From the NCBI GenBank assembly GCA_028708585.1, contig JAQVYO010000038.1, positions 1 to 12,115 of the forward strand: a stretch of 12,115 nt of DNA, read 5' to 3'. This document shows positions 1 through 5,125 of this stretch, piece by piece (the stretch's first letter is position 1; the number at the start of each line of letters is the position of its first letter). The translations under genes and the position numbers were made by a program. The notes below the pieces were generated by a model that saw only the letters and a list, made by a program, of their open reading frames with translations, was not told the origin of the DNA and ran no database searches. The stretch is from Oscillospiraceae bacterium (GTDB taxonomy: Bacteria; Bacillota; Clostridia; Oscillospirales; Oscillospiraceae).

Positions 1-37
1 AAGAAAAGTACCGAAAATCGTTGAATTTCGGTACTTT
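1..37 (-). terminator. Rho-independent terminator of the tRNA-Arg unit
   Basis: A perfect 12-bp stem pairs 5-16 with 26-37 around a 9-nt loop (17-25). Read on the minus strand, the stem starts 2 nt after the CCA end of tRNA-Arg and is followed by a T-rich tail (TTTTCTT, partly inside the stem, running to the window edge). Position, stem length and tail fit an intrinsic terminator ending the minus-strand tRNA transcript. Confidence 0.85.
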
Positions 38-39
38 AG

Positions 40-116
40 TGGCACCCATAGAGGAATTCGAATCCCCGACCTACCGCTTAGGAGGCGGTCGCTCTATCCA
101 TCTGAGCTATATGGGC
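40..116 (-). tRNA. tRNA-Arg(CCT)
   Basis: The minus strand folds into a complete 77-nt cloverleaf. The acceptor is GCCCATA with TATGGGT (first pair G.U), the discriminator is G, and CCA is encoded at 42-40. The D stem is GCTC/GAGC, the anticodon stem ACCGC/GCGGT with loop CTCCTAA (anticodon CCT, reading AGG), the variable loop AGGTC, and the T stem GGGGA/TCCTC with loop TTCGAAT. All stems pair, so the gene looks functional. It is the last element of a minus-strand unit whose promoter lies near 407-435, and a terminator follows 2 nt after CCA. An 18-bp stretch covering its anticodon arm (77-94) is repeated exactly at 180-197 in a degenerate upstream copy. Confidence 0.95.
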
Positions 117-135
117 ATATATAAAATTTTGACTC

Positions 136-172
136 GCAGCCTTTCACCTTCTTCGGCGAGGTGGAAGGTTGC
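136..172 (-). other. Hairpin between the two tRNA-Arg copies
   Basis: Positions 136-149 pair with 159-172 over 14 bp, including two G.T pairs, around a 9-nt loop. On the minus strand it sits between the truncated tRNA-Arg copy and the intact tRNA-Arg. The bases after it (GAGTCAAAATTTT) are only mildly T-rich, so it is not a classical terminator. It may be a processing signal, a remnant of the lost tRNA 3' half refolded by mutation, or a weak attenuator. No known RNA family is recognised. Confidence 0.5.
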
Positions 173-179
173 TCGTGAC

Positions 180-220
180 CTTAGGAGGCGGTCGCTCATA
201 TCCAGCTGAGCTACGGGCGC
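180..220 (-). pseudogene. Truncated tRNA-Arg(CCT) copy, 5' half only
   Basis: On the minus strand from 220 the sequence reads as a tRNA 5' half: acceptor strand GCGCCCG, TA, D stem GCTC/GAGC with one extra base in the D loop, then the anticodon arm with loop CTCCTAA. It shares an exact 18-bp block (180-197) with the intact gene (77-94), and the A/T-rich leader just upstream is also similar. After CTCCTAAG the match stops: the 3' anticodon strand, T arm, a partner for the acceptor strand and CCA are all missing before the next tRNA begins. It is best read as a tandem duplicate that has lost its 3' half. A functional tRNA is not possible from this sequence alone. Confidence 0.7.
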
Positions 221-254
221 ATATGAAATTTTTGGTCCCTGGGACATTTCAAAA

Positions 255-306
255 GAGACCGAACCGTTTGCCGCTTAAGAGACGGCCGCCCACATCCGGC
301 AGAGCG
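255..306 (-). pseudogene. Degenerate tRNA-like relic resembling tRNA-Lys(CTT)
   Basis: On the minus strand a D-arm-like stem (GCTC/GGGC; 302-305 with 288-291) is followed after one base by a proper 5-bp anticodon-like stem (GCCGT/GCGGC; 282-286 with 270-274) and a 7-nt loop, CTCTTAA, whose anticodon would be CTT (Lys). A TTCGGTC stretch could be a remnant T loop. GGGACCA further down (233-239) resembles a discriminator plus CCA. No acceptor helix and no T stem can be formed, so it should not be a working tRNA. The identification rests on the two pairing arms with correct spacing; chance resemblance remains possible. Confidence 0.45.
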
Positions 307-360
307 AAAAAGGCGGATTGCCAGCTTAAAATCGGGCAAGTATCGGGTAAGTAAAGAGTT

Positions 361-401
361 CTTTAACCTCCTGAGAGGGAAGAGCTTCCCGACCAATAGC
401 C
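361..401 (-). pseudogene. Degenerate tRNA-like relic resembling tRNA-Glu(CTC)
   Basis: The minus strand from 401 begins GGCTATTGGTC, like the acceptor and D-arm start of bacterial tRNA-Glu. It continues to a CTTCC/GGAGG stem enclosing CTCTCA, one base short of a normal 7-nt loop, which would carry anticodon CTC. The D loop, T arm and acceptor partner are not recognisable. It starts where the upstream promoter (407-435) would place the transcription start. The likeness to tRNA-Glu is suggestive only, but its position at the head of a tRNA unit with further relics supports the reading. Confidence 0.35.
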
Positions 402-406
402 TACCT

Positions 407-435
407 ACTATACCACAAACAGGCGGACGGTTCAA
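407..435 (-). promoter_or_regulatory. Promoter of the tRNA unit
   Basis: On the minus strand TTGAAC (435-430) and TATAGT (412-407) are separated by exactly 17 nt, close to the sigma-A consensus TTGACA-17-TATAAT. It points leftward into the tRNA relics and the intact tRNA-Arg, giving a transcript of roughly 400 nt that ends at the terminator near position 1. Confidence 0.75.
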
Positions 436-856
436 CAGAAATTTGCATGAACATTTTTAATTCAAAATCCGTCCTTTCCGGGGCCTGCGCCTTGAGAGGA
501 CGTTTCCATGCGTTGCTCTCGCATACCCGTTCAAAAAAGTCCTTTGGAACGCCTCAGGCTTTTTTATATTGATAGGGGAACAACGGGATTTGAGGCGCTT
601 TCAACAAAGAAGGGTCAAAGGAACGCGGAACGGCCAGGGCGGAAGCCGGCGGCGGTTTGATCTTCATCATAATGGGAATGAATATTACGGCAGCCGCTTG
701 ATGTGGTTATGGTCCCTTGAAAAAACGGCCAAAACTGCGAAATCAATATCTCGGAACCGCTGTTTTCAGAGAAAATTAGGACTTTATTTCCTGCAAGAGC
801 CTTCCCCACTCTGAAAACTCAAAATTCTGCTTTTAATCATTTTATTTTTGGGATTA
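436..856. other. Gene-free interval with several hairpins
   Basis: No convincing coding sequence lies here; the short open frames have no recognisable product. On the plus strand 470-478 pairs with 494-502 (9 bp, one G.T), 508-512 with 520-524 (5 bp, 7-nt loop), and 528-535 with 543-551 (8 bp with one bulge). A run of six T follows at 560-565. A competing 7-bp pairing joins 550-556 with 591-597. Further right, a perfect 10-bp inverted repeat pairs 762-771 with 809-818. I do not recognise a known riboswitch, T-box, 6S or SRP RNA. The interval separates the leftward tRNA unit from the rightward purine operon. Confidence 0.5.
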
Positions 857-892
857 TTGTCAATTGTGAGAAAAAGCACGCTATGATAAAAT
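857..892 (+). promoter_or_regulatory. Probable promoter of the purine operon
   Basis: Two overlapping sigma-A-like combinations are visible: TTGTGA (864-869) with TAAAAT (887-892) at 17 nt, and TTGTCA (857-862) with TATGAT (882-887) at 19 nt. The region is A/T-rich. Either would start transcription near 895-899, giving a leader of about 75 nt before purE. Confidence 0.6.
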
Positions 893-898
893 TTTAAC

Positions 899-932
899 TG
901 AATCGTTGGATATATGGACGAAAACGAATTCA
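899..932. promoter_or_regulatory. Inverted repeat at the purE start point, possible operator
   Basis: TGAATCGTT (899-907) and AACGAATTCA (923-932) form an imperfect inverted repeat, one extra base in the right arm, separated by 15 nt. It overlaps the expected transcription start. Known PurR boxes of Bacillus are paired inverted CGAA-containing sites with similar spacing, and the right arm (AAAACGAATT) matches the first eight positions of that box. The CATT end of the box is absent, so assignment to PurR is uncertain. Confidence 0.3.
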
Positions 933-974
933 TATTTATATTTTTTTGATATGAAAATAGATCGGGGGATGGAC

Positions 975-1478
975 ATGAAAAAGATCGCCATTATTATGGG
1001 CAGCGACAGCGATTGGCCGGTGGTACAATCGGCGGCGGAAACGCTTCAAAAATTGGAGATTTCTTTTGAAGCCCGAGTGCTGTCAGCACACCGTACGCCC
1101 TTAGCGGCGATAGAATTTGCCAGAAATGCCAGAGAAAACGGTTTTGGCGTTATCATTGCCGCCGCGGGACGGGCGGCGCATCTGGCCGGCGTTCTTGCGG
1201 GGAATACCACATTGCCCGTCATCGGTATTCCCATCGGGTCTGTGGGACTGGGTGGAATGGACGCGCTGCTTTCCACCGTTCAGATGCCTTCAGGCATTCC
1301 GGTTGCCACCGTCGCGATCGACGGCGCATCCAACGCGGCTTTGCTGGCAGCGGAAATGCTGGCTTTGTCTGATAAGCGTCTTGAAACTGCGCTGGATCAA
1401 ATGAGGGCGGATATGGCAACGGCTGTAGAAAAGAAAAATGAGAAGCTGCAGGAGAAGATTCAGAAGATCAGCCTATAA
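975..1478 (+). CDS. purE: N5-carboxyaminoimidazole ribonucleotide mutase / AIR carboxylase catalytic subunit (PurE)
   Basis: PurE rearranges N5-CAIR to CAIR in cytosolic de novo purine synthesis (class I), or carboxylates AIR with CO2 directly (class II). The 167-residue product has the family's usual length. It shows GSDSDW (9-14) for phosphate binding, SAHRTP (37-42) with the catalytic His39, and the substrate loop at 63-72, which reads AAGRAAHLAG where many class I enzymes have AGGAAHLPG. MDALLSTVQMP (95-105) is also typical. The start at 975 is chosen because GGGGG at 964-968 is ideally spaced and the protein then begins MKKIAIIMG like its relatives; ATGs at 951 and 969 are worse placed. 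It is the first gene of the operon. No purK is seen here. Confidence 0.95.
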   Translation: MKKIAIIMGSDSDWPVVQSAAETLQKLEISFEARVLSAHRTPLAAIEFARNARENGFGVIIAAAGRAAHLAGVLAGNTTLPVIGIPIGSVGLGGMDALLSTVQMPSGIPVATVAIDGASNAALLAAEMLALSDKRLETALDQMRADMATAVEKKNEKLQEKIQKISL

Positions 1479-1587
1479 AAGGCAGGCTGCTTTTCCGGCG
1501 TGCCCATTAAAGACATATCTGACGGGAAAAAGGCTTCGCCGCGGGGTTTGGATACCTTCGGGGATGCAACAATAGGGAGGAAAGAGA
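1479..1587 (+). other. purE-purM spacer, possible purF scar
   Basis: This 109-nt gap is the largest in an otherwise tightly packed operon. Related operons often carry purC and purF here. In the frame continuing past the purE stop, 1482-1508 translates as AGCFSGVPI, which recalls the C-terminal PurF motif (A/G)CF(S/T)GxYP, and it lies about 30 codons before purM. The frame stays open into purM instead of stopping, and the match is short, so a deletion scar is only a hypothesis. The purM ribosome binding site GGGAGG lies at 1575-1580. Confidence 0.25.
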
Positions 1588-2622
1588 TTGAAAAGCCAAA
1601 GTGAGAGCTACCGGGCCGCAGGTGTGGACATTACGGCGGGCTACAGAGCCGTGGAACTAATGAAGGAACACATTGCCCGCACGACGACCAGCGGCGTTCT
1701 CTCCGGTGTCGGCGGATTCGGCGGCCTGTTTGCACCGGACTTGAAGGGAATTGGGAAACCGATTCTGGTCAGCGGAACGGACGGTGTGGGAACCAAACTG
1801 AAAATTGCCTTTTTGATGGACAAACACGACACGGTGGGCGTTGATTGTGTCGCTATGTGTGTGAACGATGTAATATGCTGCGGCGCGAAGCCGCTGTTTT
1901 TTCTGGATTATATTGCTGTGGGGAAGAACGTTCCCCAGCGGGTTGCCTCAATTGTATCCGGCGTCGCGGAAGGCTGTGTGCAGGCCGGATGCGCGCTGAT
2001 CGGCGGCGAGACCGCCGAGATGCCGGGATTTTATGGAGAGGACGAATATGATCTTGCAGGGTTTGCCGTTGGGTTGGCCGACGGGGAGAGGCTCATTGAC
2101 GGAACTTCGGTTCAAGCCGGGGACGCGTTGATTGCGCTGCCCTCATCGGGACTTCATTCCAACGGCTTTTCATTGGTGCGGCGGATTTTCGACGTGGAAA
2201 ACACGGATCTGAATTTGTACTCCGCCGAACTGTCCATGACGCTGGGGGAAGCGCTGCTGACTCCCACAAAAATTTATGTATCCGCGGTTTCGGCGCTTCA
2301 GGAGAAAGTAAAGGTAAAGGCGCTTTCCCACATTACCGGCGGGGGGTTCTACGAGAATATTCCACGGAGCCTGCCCAAGTGGGCCTGCGCCAAAATCGAA
2401 AAAGCGTCCCTTGAGATTCCACCTATTTTCCGTCTCCTGCAGAAGCAGGGAAAAATCCCGGAACGGGACATGTTTAATACCTTTAACATGGGAGTTGGCA
2501 TGAGCGCCGTTGTGGCGGCGGAAGACGCTCAAGTGGCGGTGGATACCCTTCGGCAGGCAGGGCAGGCAGCTTATGTCATGGGTGAAATTGCAGAAGGCGG
2601 CGAGGGAATTCTGTTATGCTGA
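1588..2622 (+). CDS. purM: Phosphoribosylformylglycinamidine cyclo-ligase, AIR synthetase (PurM)
   Basis: PurM closes the imidazole ring, converting FGAM and ATP to AIR in the cytosol. The 344-residue product matches the family's normal length. It has the AIR synthase N-terminal features AGVDITAGYRAVE (11-23), GVGGFGGLF (40-48), TDGVGTKLK (64-72) and VNDVICCGAKPLFFLDY (92-108). GGETAEMPG (139-147), SSGLHSNGFSLVRR (186-199) and the C-terminal HITGGGFYENIPR (248-260) follow. The start is TTG at 1588, 7 nt after a GGGAGG ribosome binding site; the protein then begins SQSESYRAAGVD like its relatives. Its last codons overlap the purN start by 7 nt, which suggests translational coupling. Confidence 0.97.
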   Translation: MKSQSESYRAAGVDITAGYRAVELMKEHIARTTTSGVLSGVGGFGGLFAPDLKGIGKPILVSGTDGVGTKLKIAFLMDKHDTVGVDCVAMCVNDVICCGAKPLFFLDYIAVGKNVPQRVASIVSGVAEGCVQAGCALIGGETAEMPGFYGEDEYDLAGFAVGLADGERLIDGTSVQAGDALIALPSSGLHSNGFSLVRRIFDVENTDLNLYSAELSMTLGEALLTPTKIYVSAVSALQEKVKVKALSHITGGGFYENIPRSLPKWACAKIEKASLEIPPIFRLLQKQGKIPERDMFNTFNMGVGMSAVVAAEDAQVAVDTLRQAGQAAYVMGEIAEGGEGILLC

Positions 2623-3248
2623 AAGCCAGAATTGCCGTTCTGGTCAGCGGAGGAGGCACCAACCTTCAGGCGCTGATCGACGCACAGGGCAGAGGAGAGC
2701 TTTCTCACGGAGAAATTGTCCTTGTGGTGTCCGGAACAACGGGCGCTTATGCGTTGGAGCGGGCACGCAGGCATCAAATTCCGGCGTTGGCCATCGACCG
2801 GAAAAACTGCTCCGGCGGCTTGGAATTTGAACAAAAGCTCAAGGCGGCGCTGGAGGACTATCGGATAGACCTCATTATCCTGGCGGGATTTATGACCATC
2901 CTCAGCCCGGCTTTTATTCAAAGTTATCCCCAACGTATCATCAATGTGCACCCCGCGCTGATCCCTACCTTCTGCGGCAAAGGATTTTATGGGCTTAGGG
3001 TACACCGGGCGGCGCTGGAGTACGGGGTCAAAGTCACCGGGGCAACAGTGCATTATGTCAATGAAATACCCGACGGCGGGCGGATTCTGCTACAGAAAGC
3101 GGTGGACGTTCTTCCGGGAGATACGCCGGAACGCCTGCAGCGGCGGGTGATGGAACAGGCGGAATGGGTTTTGCTGCCCGAGGCGGCGGAACTGGTTTCA
3201 AAACGTATCATGGAGGAGAAAGAAAATGAAGGCTGTGGATGTCGGTAA
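2616..3248 (+). CDS. purN: Phosphoribosylglycinamide formyltransferase, GAR transformylase (PurN)
   Basis: PurN transfers a formyl group from 10-formyl-tetrahydrofolate to GAR, giving FGAR. The 210-residue protein has the glycine-rich start VLVSGGGTNLQAL (8-20) and the catalytic set seen in E. coli PurN: Asn110 and His112 in INVHPALIP and the aspartate (Asp153) in EIPDGG. The loop FCGKGFYGLRVHRAAL (119-134) has the clostridial form; E. coli has a shorter loop. The ATG lies inside the purM stop region (ATGCTGA, 7-nt overlap), and the 3' end overlaps purO by 23 nt, so translation of the three genes is probably coupled. The tail EKENEGCGCR is dictated by sequence that also serves purO initiation. 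Confidence 0.96.
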   Translation: MLKARIAVLVSGGGTNLQALIDAQGRGELSHGEIVLVVSGTTGAYALERARRHQIPALAIDRKNCSGGLEFEQKLKAALEDYRIDLIILAGFMTILSPAFIQSYPQRIINVHPALIPTFCGKGFYGLRVHRAALEYGVKVTGATVHYVNEIPDGGRILLQKAVDVLPGDTPERLQRRVMEQAEWVLLPEAAELVSKRIMEEKENEGCGCR

Positions 3249-3936
3249 TGCGTTTGGGGGAAACTCCTATCCCGGACGGGGAATCATAATGGGGCGGAGC
3301 GGAGATGCGGCTGTTTTGGCCTATTTTATCATGGGGCGCAGCGAAAGTAGCCGCAATCGGATCTTTGCACCCGTCAACGATGGGATTGTAACCAGGGCAT
3401 ATGCGCCCGGGCAGCTGGAAAATCCTTCTCTTTTGCTATACGCGCCTGTCCGGGCTTACCAGAATATCGTGATTGTGACAAACGGGGACCAGACCGATAC
3501 GGTATATGACGCGCTTGCGTGCGGCAAGCGCTTTGAGGACGCGCTGCAAACCCGCGCGTTTGAGCCGGACGGCCCTCATTACACCCCAAGAATCAGTGGA
3601 CTTGGCGTTTTGAAAGACCATGCGTTTTCTTATACCCTCAGCATTTTGAAACGGGGGACCTGCGGGGAGTGTCTCCGGTATTATTACGAATATGAGTCGG
3701 CGGCCCCGGGCGAGGGAAGACTGATTCATACCTATGAAGGAGACGGGAATCCTTTGCCTTCGTTTGAAGGGGAACCACGCCCTGTGATGTTGGCCGGCGG
3801 AATCGACGAAATGACCGATGCGCTTTGGAACGCGCTGGATGAAAACAACAAGGTGTCCCTGTTTGTCCGGTATATCGACCTGAAGGATGGGAACGCCGAA
3901 ACCAGAATCGTCAACAAAAAACAAACGGAGGCTTAA
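3226..3936 (+). CDS. purO: IMP cyclohydrolase, PurO family
   Basis: The 236-residue protein resembles the PurO-type IMP cyclohydrolase family (Pfam PF07826), first known from archaea and also found in Clostridia. It would close the second ring, FAICAR to IMP, the last step of the pathway. Visible family-like segments are NSYPGRGIIMGRS (13-25), AYFIMGRSESSRNRIF (32-47), IVIVTNGDQTDT (81-92), EPDGPHYTPRISG (113-125) and AGGIDEMTDALW (190-201). The ATG at 3226 follows GGAGG (3212-3216) by 9 nt and lies inside the end of purN. The neighbour purH lacks exactly the cyclohydrolase domain, which strongly supports the role. The function is inferred from family and context. Confidence 0.88.
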   Translation: MKAVDVGNAFGGNSYPGRGIIMGRSGDAAVLAYFIMGRSESSRNRIFAPVNDGIVTRAYAPGQLENPSLLLYAPVRAYQNIVIVTNGDQTDTVYDALACGKRFEDALQTRAFEPDGPHYTPRISGLGVLKDHAFSYTLSILKRGTCGECLRYYYEYESAAPGEGRLIHTYEGDGNPLPSFEGEPRPVMLAGGIDEMTDALWNALDENNKVSLFVRYIDLKDGNAETRIVNKKQTEA

Positions 3937-3938
3937 GT

Positions 3939-5111
3939 ATGGACGCGCTGGAACTCAAATACGGGTGCAATCCCAATCAGAAGCCGGCAAGAATTTATGT
4001 GGAAAGCGGAACGCTGCCCATAGAGGTGTTGAATGGCAGGCCGGGCTATATCAATTTTTTGGACGCGCTGAACGGCTGGCAGCTGGTGCGGGAGCTGCGC
4101 AAGGCTACGGGGCTGCCCGGAGCGGCTTCCTTTAAGCATGTCAGCCCCGCCGGAGCGGCAGTGGGCATTCCGCTTACTGATACGTTAAAGCAAATGTATT
4201 TCACCGGCAGCGCTTCACTCTCCCCGCTGGCCTGCGCGTATGCCCGTGCCAGAGGAGCTGACAGGATGTCTTCCTTCGGCGATTTTATCGCGCTCAGTGA
4301 TGTGTGCGATGAAGAGACCGCCGAGCTGATTGTGAAAGAAGTTTCAGACGGCATCATCGCTCCCGGATATACGCCCAGAGCGCTGGAACTTTTAAAGGGA
4401 AAGCGGAAGGGCGCTTATACCATTTTGCGGATAGACAAGGACTTTCGCCCCGCGTCCGTGGAAAGAAAAGAAGTATTTGGCATTACCTTCGAGCAGAAAA
4501 GAAACGAAGGAATCGTTGATGAAACGTTGTTTTCCAATCTTGTGACCGACAACAAAATGCTGCCTTCCGAGGCAAAGCGGGATCTGATTGTTTCCCTCAT
4601 TGCGCTTAAATATACCCAATCCAATTCCGTCTGCTATGCGTATGACGGGCAGACCATCGGCGTGGGAGCAGGGCAGCAGTCCCGCATTCACTGCACGCGG
4701 CTCGCGGGAGAAATAGCGGACCGCTGGCAGCTGCGGAAGCACCCCAAGGTCCTTGCGCTCCCATTCCGGGCGGATCTGCCGCGGCCGGTCCGGGACAACA
4801 CGATTGACCTGTATCTTTCTGACGAGTGGGAGGATGTGCTGGGGGATTCCGTTTGGAGAGATTTTTTCACCGCCCGCCCGCCGGTTTTGCAGCGGGAGGA
4901 AAAGCGGGAATTTCTTTCTAAAATCAAGGGGGTTTCTTTGGGAAGCGACGCTTTTTTTCCGTTTGGAGACAATATTCAAAGAGCCAGACGCAGCGGCGTA
5001 ACCTATGTTGCTCAGCCTGGCGGTTCCATACGGGACGATCAGGTGATTGAAACCTGCAACCGGTATGGTATGGTTATGGCGTTTACCGGTCTTCGGCTGT
5101 TCCATCATTAA
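3939..5111 (+). CDS. purH: AICAR transformylase, stand-alone (PurH C-terminal type)
   Basis: This enzyme formylates AICAR to FAICAR with 10-formyl-tetrahydrofolate. At 390 residues it lacks the roughly 200-residue N-terminal methylglyoxal-synthase-like cyclohydrolase domain of ordinary PurH (over 500 residues) and starts directly in the transformylase fold with LKYGCNPNQKPARIY (6-20). The catalytic pair Lys66-His67 stands in SFKHVSPAG. The C terminus carries SDAFFPFGDN, GVTYVAQPGGSIRDDQVIE and the terminal MAFTGLRLFHH typical of the family. The ATG lies 2 nt after the purO stop, with GGAGG at 3928-3932. Together with purO it replaces bifunctional PurH. Nothing suggests truncation: the start is cleanly placed and the ORF begins with a family-like sequence. 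Confidence 0.95.
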   Translation: MDALELKYGCNPNQKPARIYVESGTLPIEVLNGRPGYINFLDALNGWQLVRELRKATGLPGAASFKHVSPAGAAVGIPLTDTLKQMYFTGSASLSPLACAYARARGADRMSSFGDFIALSDVCDEETAELIVKEVSDGIIAPGYTPRALELLKGKRKGAYTILRIDKDFRPASVERKEVFGITFEQKRNEGIVDETLFSNLVTDNKMLPSEAKRDLIVSLIALKYTQSNSVCYAYDGQTIGVGAGQQSRIHCTRLAGEIADRWQLRKHPKVLALPFRADLPRPVRDNTIDLYLSDEWEDVLGDSVWRDFFTARPPVLQREEKREFLSKIKGVSLGSDAFFPFGDNIQRARRSGVTYVAQPGGSIRDDQVIETCNRYGMVMAFTGLRLFHH

Positions 5112-5125
5112 AAGGCGGTGTTCAT

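Noticed and set aside
77..220. Group I intron in the tRNA-Arg(CCT) anticodon loop, as known from some bacteria
   Set aside because: Only about 60 nt separate the truncated copy from the next tRNA, no 3' exon follows, and no intron core elements are visible.
449..455. GAACATT, matching the end of a Bacillus PurR box
   Set aside because: It is a single half-site without the preceding CG and without a partner at the right spacing, about 450 bp from the operon start; likely chance.
609..628. Sequence GGGTCAAAGGAACGCGG resembling the T-box antiterminator motif
   Set aside because: The conserved GGTGG and ACCGCG spacing is not met, no specifier stem is seen upstream and no terminator follows, so a T-box is not supported.
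569..814. 81-codon open frame on the plus strand, and a 64-codon frame on the minus strand at 615-809
   Set aside because: Neither has a convincing ribosome binding site or a recognisable protein pattern; they overlap each other antisense and look like chance frames in a non-coding interval.
893..974. Purine or ZTP riboswitch in the purE leader
   Set aside because: The leader is only about 75 nt and A/T-rich, and I see neither the conserved joining segments of the purine aptamer nor the CCGCCTGGGC element of the ZTP motif.
906..974. Longer PurE starts upstream of 975 in the same frame
   Set aside because: The extra residues have no family counterpart, and the ribosome binding site at 964-968 is placed for 975.
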